60,425 bases of DNA from Cyanobacteria bacterium CG_2015-22_32_23 (GTDB lineage: Bacteria > Cyanobacteriota > Cyanobacteriia > Cyanobacteriales > Cyanobacteriaceae), in NCBI GenBank assembly GCA_009993045.1, contig JAACUG010000065.1, positions 1 to 60,425 of the forward strand. The letters run 5' to 3'. Position 1 is the stretch's first letter. Each line of letters opens with the position of its first letter. The notes beneath the pieces are model-generated. The model was not told the origin of the DNA and ran no database searches. It saw only the letters and a program-made list of their open reading frames with translations. The translations under genes and the position numbers were made by a program. Shown here piece after piece: positions 57,169-60,425 of this stretch.

Positions 57169-58695
57169 ATGTTAGCTAGAGTTTGGAGTGCTACTATTGT
57201 CGGTGTTGATGCGGTAAAAGTCGGGGTTGAAGTTGACGTATCGGGGGGCTTACCTAAAATTACTGTTGTAGGATTACCTGATACGGCTGTGCAAGAATCT
57301 AGGGAAAGAGTAAAAGCAGCTATCAAAAATTCTGGTTTTGCATTTCCAGTGCGCAAAATTACCGTTAACTTGACACCTGCCGACTTACGCAAAGAAGGGC
57401 CAAGTTTTGATTTACCCATTAGTATAGGTATCTTAACCGCATCAGAGCAAGTTGATCCTCAATTATTAAGAGATTATTTATTTCTGGGGGAAATGTCCTT
57501 AGATGGCAGTTTACGCCCCATAGCTGGGGTTTTACCGATGGCGGCTACGGCGGTAAAATTAGGCTTTAAAGGGATGATTGTACCAAAAGATAACGCCCAA
57601 GAAGCTGCTGTGGTAGAAGGTATCGACGTTTATGGGTTAAATAACTTAGACGAAGTTGCTCAATTTTTACAACAACCTGAAAGGTTTATCCCGACAAAAT
57701 TTAACCCTACTACAGAATTTGAACCATTGTTCAACAATATCAATAATTTAAAAGACGTAAAAGGGCAAAATCACGCCCGTAGGGCTTTAGAAATTGCCGC
57801 TTCAGGAGGCCATAATCTCATCTTTGTAGGGCCACCGGGTGCTGGTAAAACCATGTTAGCAAGGCGTTTACCGTCTATTTTACCTCCTTTAGATTTTAAT
57901 GAAGCCTTAGAAGTATCGCAAATTTACTCAGTGGCAGGATTACTTAAAAATAATGGTTCATTAATACGAGAGCGTCCATTTCGTAGTCCTCATCATTCTG
58001 CTTCTGGTGTTGCTCTTGTAGGTGGTGGATCATTCCCTAAACCCGGAGAAATTTCTTTATCTCATAAAGGCATCCTTTTTCTGGATGAATTAACTGAGTT
58101 TAAACGTACTGTCTTAGAGTTTCTTCGTCAACCCTTAGAAGATGGTTTCGTTACTATATCACGAGCTAGGCAATCTGTCGCTTTTCCTTCTCAATTTACT
58201 CTGATCGCCAGTACTAATCCTTGTCCTTGTGGATACTACGGCGATACTATTCAACCTTGTACTTGCTCCCCACGACAAAGAGAACAATATTGGGCAAAAC
58301 TATCAGGACCTTTACTTGATCGCATTGACTTACAAGTGGTAGTAACTAGATTAAAACCTGAAGAAATGACGAGACAAAAAACTGGGGAAACTTCGGAAAT
58401 AGTTAGAGAAAGAGTTTTAAAAGCTAGAGAAAAAGCACAAAATAGGTTTAAAAACGATACTATCAGTTCCAATGCACAGATGCAATCACGACATTTACGA
58501 GAATACTGTATTATAGACGATGCTAGTCGCAACCTCTTAGAAGGTGCAATCCGCAAGTTAGGTTTATCTGCTCGTGCTATGGATCGTATTTTAAAAGTTT
58601 CTCGCACTATTGCTGATTTGGCAGGAGATAATGATTTACAAAGTCATCATCTAGCTGAAGCGATACAATATCGTACTATTGATCGAATGCAATAA
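57169..58695 (+). CDS. comM: YifB/ComM family Mg-chelatase-like AAA+ ATPase
   Basis: About 508 residues from the ATG at 57169 (MLARVWSATIVGVDAVKVGV), the canonical start; an upstream TTG at 57151 is unlikely. The N-terminal Lon-protease-like domain has GLPDTAVQESRERVKAAI and APF-like VRKITVNLTPADLRKEGPSF. The ATPase domain has Walker A GPPGAGKT (221-228), the LDELTEF Walker B region and NPCPCGYYG. ComM is a helicase that helps integrate DNA during natural transformation. It is annotated here by similarity. Confidence 0.95.
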   Translation: MLARVWSATIVGVDAVKVGVEVDVSGGLPKITVVGLPDTAVQESRERVKAAIKNSGFAFPVRKITVNLTPADLRKEGPSFDLPISIGILTASEQVDPQLLRDYLFLGEMSLDGSLRPIAGVLPMAATAVKLGFKGMIVPKDNAQEAAVVEGIDVYGLNNLDEVAQFLQQPERFIPTKFNPTTEFEPLFNNINNLKDVKGQNHARRALEIAASGGHNLIFVGPPGAGKTMLARRLPSILPPLDFNEALEVSQIYSVAGLLKNNGSLIRERPFRSPHHSASGVALVGGGSFPKPGEISLSHKGILFLDELTEFKRTVLEFLRQPLEDGFVTISRARQSVAFPSQFTLIASTNPCPCGYYGDTIQPCTCSPRQREQYWAKLSGPLLDRIDLQVVVTRLKPEEMTRQKTGETSEIVRERVLKAREKAQNRFKNDTISSNAQMQSRHLREYCIIDDASRNLLEGAIRKLGLSARAMDRILKVSRTIADLAGDNDLQSHHLAEAIQYRTIDRMQ

Positions 58696-58798
58696 TTCTA
58701 TCTTCACTTCAAGATAATCTCTAGTCCATTGTACAGTAAGATCGTAGATGTTCTGATGTTAAATTATATCGCAAACCATTAACAACCTATCCATAACC

Positions 58799-59122
58799 AT
58801 GACTAAAGTGATTGAAATTAGTGATTCTCAGTTTGAAAAAGAAGTAATTAACGAAAATAAACCAGTTTTAGCGTATTTTTGGGCTTCTTGGTGTGGCCCT
58901 TGTCGTCTTGTGTCACCTTCTATTAATTGGGCTGCCGAAAATTATAGCGATCGCCTAAAAGTAGTTAAACTAGAAGTAGATGCTAGTCCTCAAACTGTAG
59001 CCACTTATAAAGTAGAAGGAGTACCAGTTTTAATCTTATTTAAAGAGGGAAAAGTTATGAGTATGAATGAAGGTGCAATTGGTAGGGAAAAAGTTAAAGA
59101 ATTTATAGAAAAAAATCTTTAA
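58799..59122 (+). CDS. trxA: Thioredoxin
   Basis: A 107-residue redox protein with active site WASWCGPC (Cys32 and Cys35) and the cis-proline motif VEGVPVLILFKEG. The length and sequence match m-type or similar bacterial thioredoxins. The neighbouring gene order (guaB3, then yifB, then trxA) is ordinary. I searched the flanking DNA for the ACTCCTCACAC core of the Yfr1 RNA, known to lie near trxA or guaB in some marine strains, and did not find it. Confidence 0.95.
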   Translation: MTKVIEISDSQFEKEVINENKPVLAYFWASWCGPCRLVSPSINWAAENYSDRLKVVKLEVDASPQTVATYKVEGVPVLILFKEGKVMSMNEGAIGREKVKEFIEKNL

Positions 59123-59150
59123 TTAATTAGTAATTAGCAATTAACAAATC
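59121..59150. repeat. AATTAAC-type heptamer repeat after trxA
   Basis: AATTAATTAGTAATTAGCAA and the following TTAACAAATC are an imperfect tandem of the same 7-bp unit as at 17350, 39129, 44881 and 53746. It begins at the trxA stop codon. Confidence 0.5.
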
Positions 59151-59171
59151 ACTTAATTATTAACTATATTT

Positions 59172-60341
59172 ATGCAAATATCAAACAGGATAAAACCCTT
59201 AGAAAAAAACGTTTTTGCTGATATGGATAAAGCTAAAACTGAAGCAATTTTTCAAGGAAAAACTATCATCGATTTGTCTTTAGGCTCATCAGATTTACCA
59301 ACCCCTAAACACATAATAGAAACTATCGAAAAATCTCTAAATAACTCTGATAATCATGGTTATTTATTACACGGTGGCACAGCAGAATTTAGAAAAATTG
59401 TTGCTAATTGGTATGAAAAAAGATTCGGTGTTTTTGCGGATTGGGAGACAGAAATTATACCGTTAATTGGTTGTCAAGAAGGCACTGCCCATCTACCTCT
59501 AGCCATCTTAAATGAAGGAGATTACGCCCTATTATTAGATCCGGGTTATCCTTCCCATGCAGGGGGAATTTACCTTGCTGGAGGGCAAATTTACCCTATG
59601 GCTTTATTAGCTGAAAATAAATTTTTACCCCAATTTAATGATATTCCTCAAGAGGTTTTAAATAAGGCAAAAATGATGGTGTTAAATTATCCTCATAATC
59701 CCACAAGTGCAACAGCTTCTTTAGATTTTTTTGAGTCAGCAGTACAATTTTGTAAAGACAATAATATTGTTTTAGTCCATGATTTCCCTTATATGGATAT
59801 AGTTTTTAACGAAAATATACAACCTTCAGTTTTACAAGTTGATAGGAAAAAAGAGGTATCTATAGAGTTTTTTACCTTCTCAAAATCTTATAATATGGGC
59901 GGTTTTAGACTCGGTTTTGCTATCGGTAACTCACAGTTAATTACTGCTTTAAAACAGATTAAATCTGTAGTTGACTTTAACCAATATAAAGGTATTTTAG
60001 AAGGAGGAATTACAGCTTTAACTTCTTCTCAAGAATGTGTGAAAGAAACCGTTAAAACTTATCAAGAAAGAAGAGATTTTTTAGTAACAGAATTAAATAA
60101 AATTGGCTGGAATGTGCCAACCCCAGAAGCGACTTTATATCTATGGGCAAAACTACCCAAAGCATGGGAGAAAGATTCCATAAAATTTTGTGTTGAGTTA
60201 GTCAAAAATACTGGAGTGGCTTTATCACCCGGTGCGGGTTTTGGTGATAATGGTGAAGGTTATGTTAGATTTGCCTTAGTGAAATCCCCTGAAATTTTAC
60301 GAGAAGCAGTAGAAAAAATAGCCTTATTTTTACATTCTTAA
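59172..60341 (+). CDS. PLP-dependent class I/II aminotransferase
   Basis: A 389-residue fold-type I aminotransferase. The PLP-lysine is Lys238 in EFFTFSKSYNMGGFRLGFA, the NYPHNPTSATA loop has Asn176, and Asp204 lies in VHDFPYMD. Similar cyanobacterial proteins are annotated as aspartate or LL-diaminopimelate aminotransferases. I cannot decide the substrate. It is complete, ending 84 bp before the window end. Confidence 0.88.
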   Translation: MQISNRIKPLEKNVFADMDKAKTEAIFQGKTIIDLSLGSSDLPTPKHIIETIEKSLNNSDNHGYLLHGGTAEFRKIVANWYEKRFGVFADWETEIIPLIGCQEGTAHLPLAILNEGDYALLLDPGYPSHAGGIYLAGGQIYPMALLAENKFLPQFNDIPQEVLNKAKMMVLNYPHNPTSATASLDFFESAVQFCKDNNIVLVHDFPYMDIVFNENIQPSVLQVDRKKEVSIEFFTFSKSYNMGGFRLGFAIGNSQLITALKQIKSVVDFNQYKGILEGGITALTSSQECVKETVKTYQERRDFLVTELNKIGWNVPTPEATLYLWAKLPKAWEKDSIKFCVELVKNTGVALSPGAGFGDNGEGYVRFALVKSPEILREAVEKIALFLHS

Positions 60342-60392
60342 ATTAGTAATAAAATCTAGTGGATATATTTGCTCAAATAACAGAAATTAAGT

Positions 60393-60425
60393 ATGAAGTT
60401 TGTTGTTATAGTCAACTTAATATTA
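60393..60425 (+). CDS. Possible start of a further gene (cut by the window edge)
   Basis: An ATG at 60393 opens a frame that runs without stop to the end of the window (11 codons, MKFVVIVNLIL). The hydrophobic start would suit a membrane or exported protein, but the segment is too short to be sure. Confidence 0.2.
   Translation, partial: MKFVVIVNLIL

Noticed and set aside
58696-58798. Yfr1 small RNA near trxA/guaB
   Set aside because: The conserved ACTCCTCACAC core was not found in the gaps around trxA or guaB3.

Overview
The window reads as the chromosome of a small, A+T-rich unicellular cyanobacterium, probably of the Cyanobacterium/Geminocystis type. This genus-level placement is an inference. 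The evidence is the photosynthesis and pigment gene set (CyanoQ/PsbQ, phytoene desaturase and synthase, a BciB-type vinyl reductase, a Tab2 homologue, ferredoxin-sulfite reductase), many cyanobacteria-restricted families (DUF1816, DUF1823, DUF5331-like, GuaB3, cyanoexosortase), and repeated HIP1 octamers (GCGATCGC). Most genes are conserved housekeeping genes and the accessory content is modest.

Layout. 0.3-6.3 kb (+): a secreted SLH protein, an HAE1-type RND pump, a DUF2092-like protein and a repetitive secreted protein. 6.4-10.3 kb (-): the rplS, tRNA-Trp, secE, nusG, rplK, rplA block, followed by nanE instead of the usual rplJ-rplL; a tiny remnant of an IS607-type TnpA lies at this junction. 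10.6-18.6 kb: a FIST sensor, HIT and DUF1823 genes, a prohibitin-like gene divergent from the carotenoid pair crtP-crtB, then lepB and a BciB-like reductase. 18.7-30.1 kb: a GHL10 glycosidase-like protein, a histidine kinase, an orphan ribbon-helix-helix protein, lepA, and a giant CBS/GAF/PAS kinase followed by a receiver-kinase. 30.3-33.0 kb: a lone DppC-type permease, a DUF697-type GTPase and rpoZ.

33.1-38.1 kb is the most unusual stretch. A small exported protein precedes an 826-residue protein with a CHAT (caspase-like) protease domain, a macro-like central region and a tail resembling phage Gp157. It is convergent with an HpsJ-like gene and a cyanoexosortase. 38.3-48.2 kb (+): Tab2, leuD, an exported GUN4 protein, an RND adaptor without its pump, rlmB, DUF1816, queC, psbQ, a degenerate GGDEF protein, murT and an MBL-fold protein. 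48.2-50.4 kb (-): a pentapeptide-repeat protein behind a three-repeat protein of unknown function. 50.6-60.4 kb: a WecA-type transferase, sir (with an apparent ribbon-helix-helix tail), a DHNA-CoA thioesterase, L-lactate dehydrogenase, guaB3, an SRPBCC-like protein, a YifB ATPase, thioredoxin and an aminotransferase.

Several families of 7-bp tandem repeats sit in intergenic DNA, along with short REP-like hairpins. I saw no CRISPR array, intact insertion sequence, prophage or rRNA gene.
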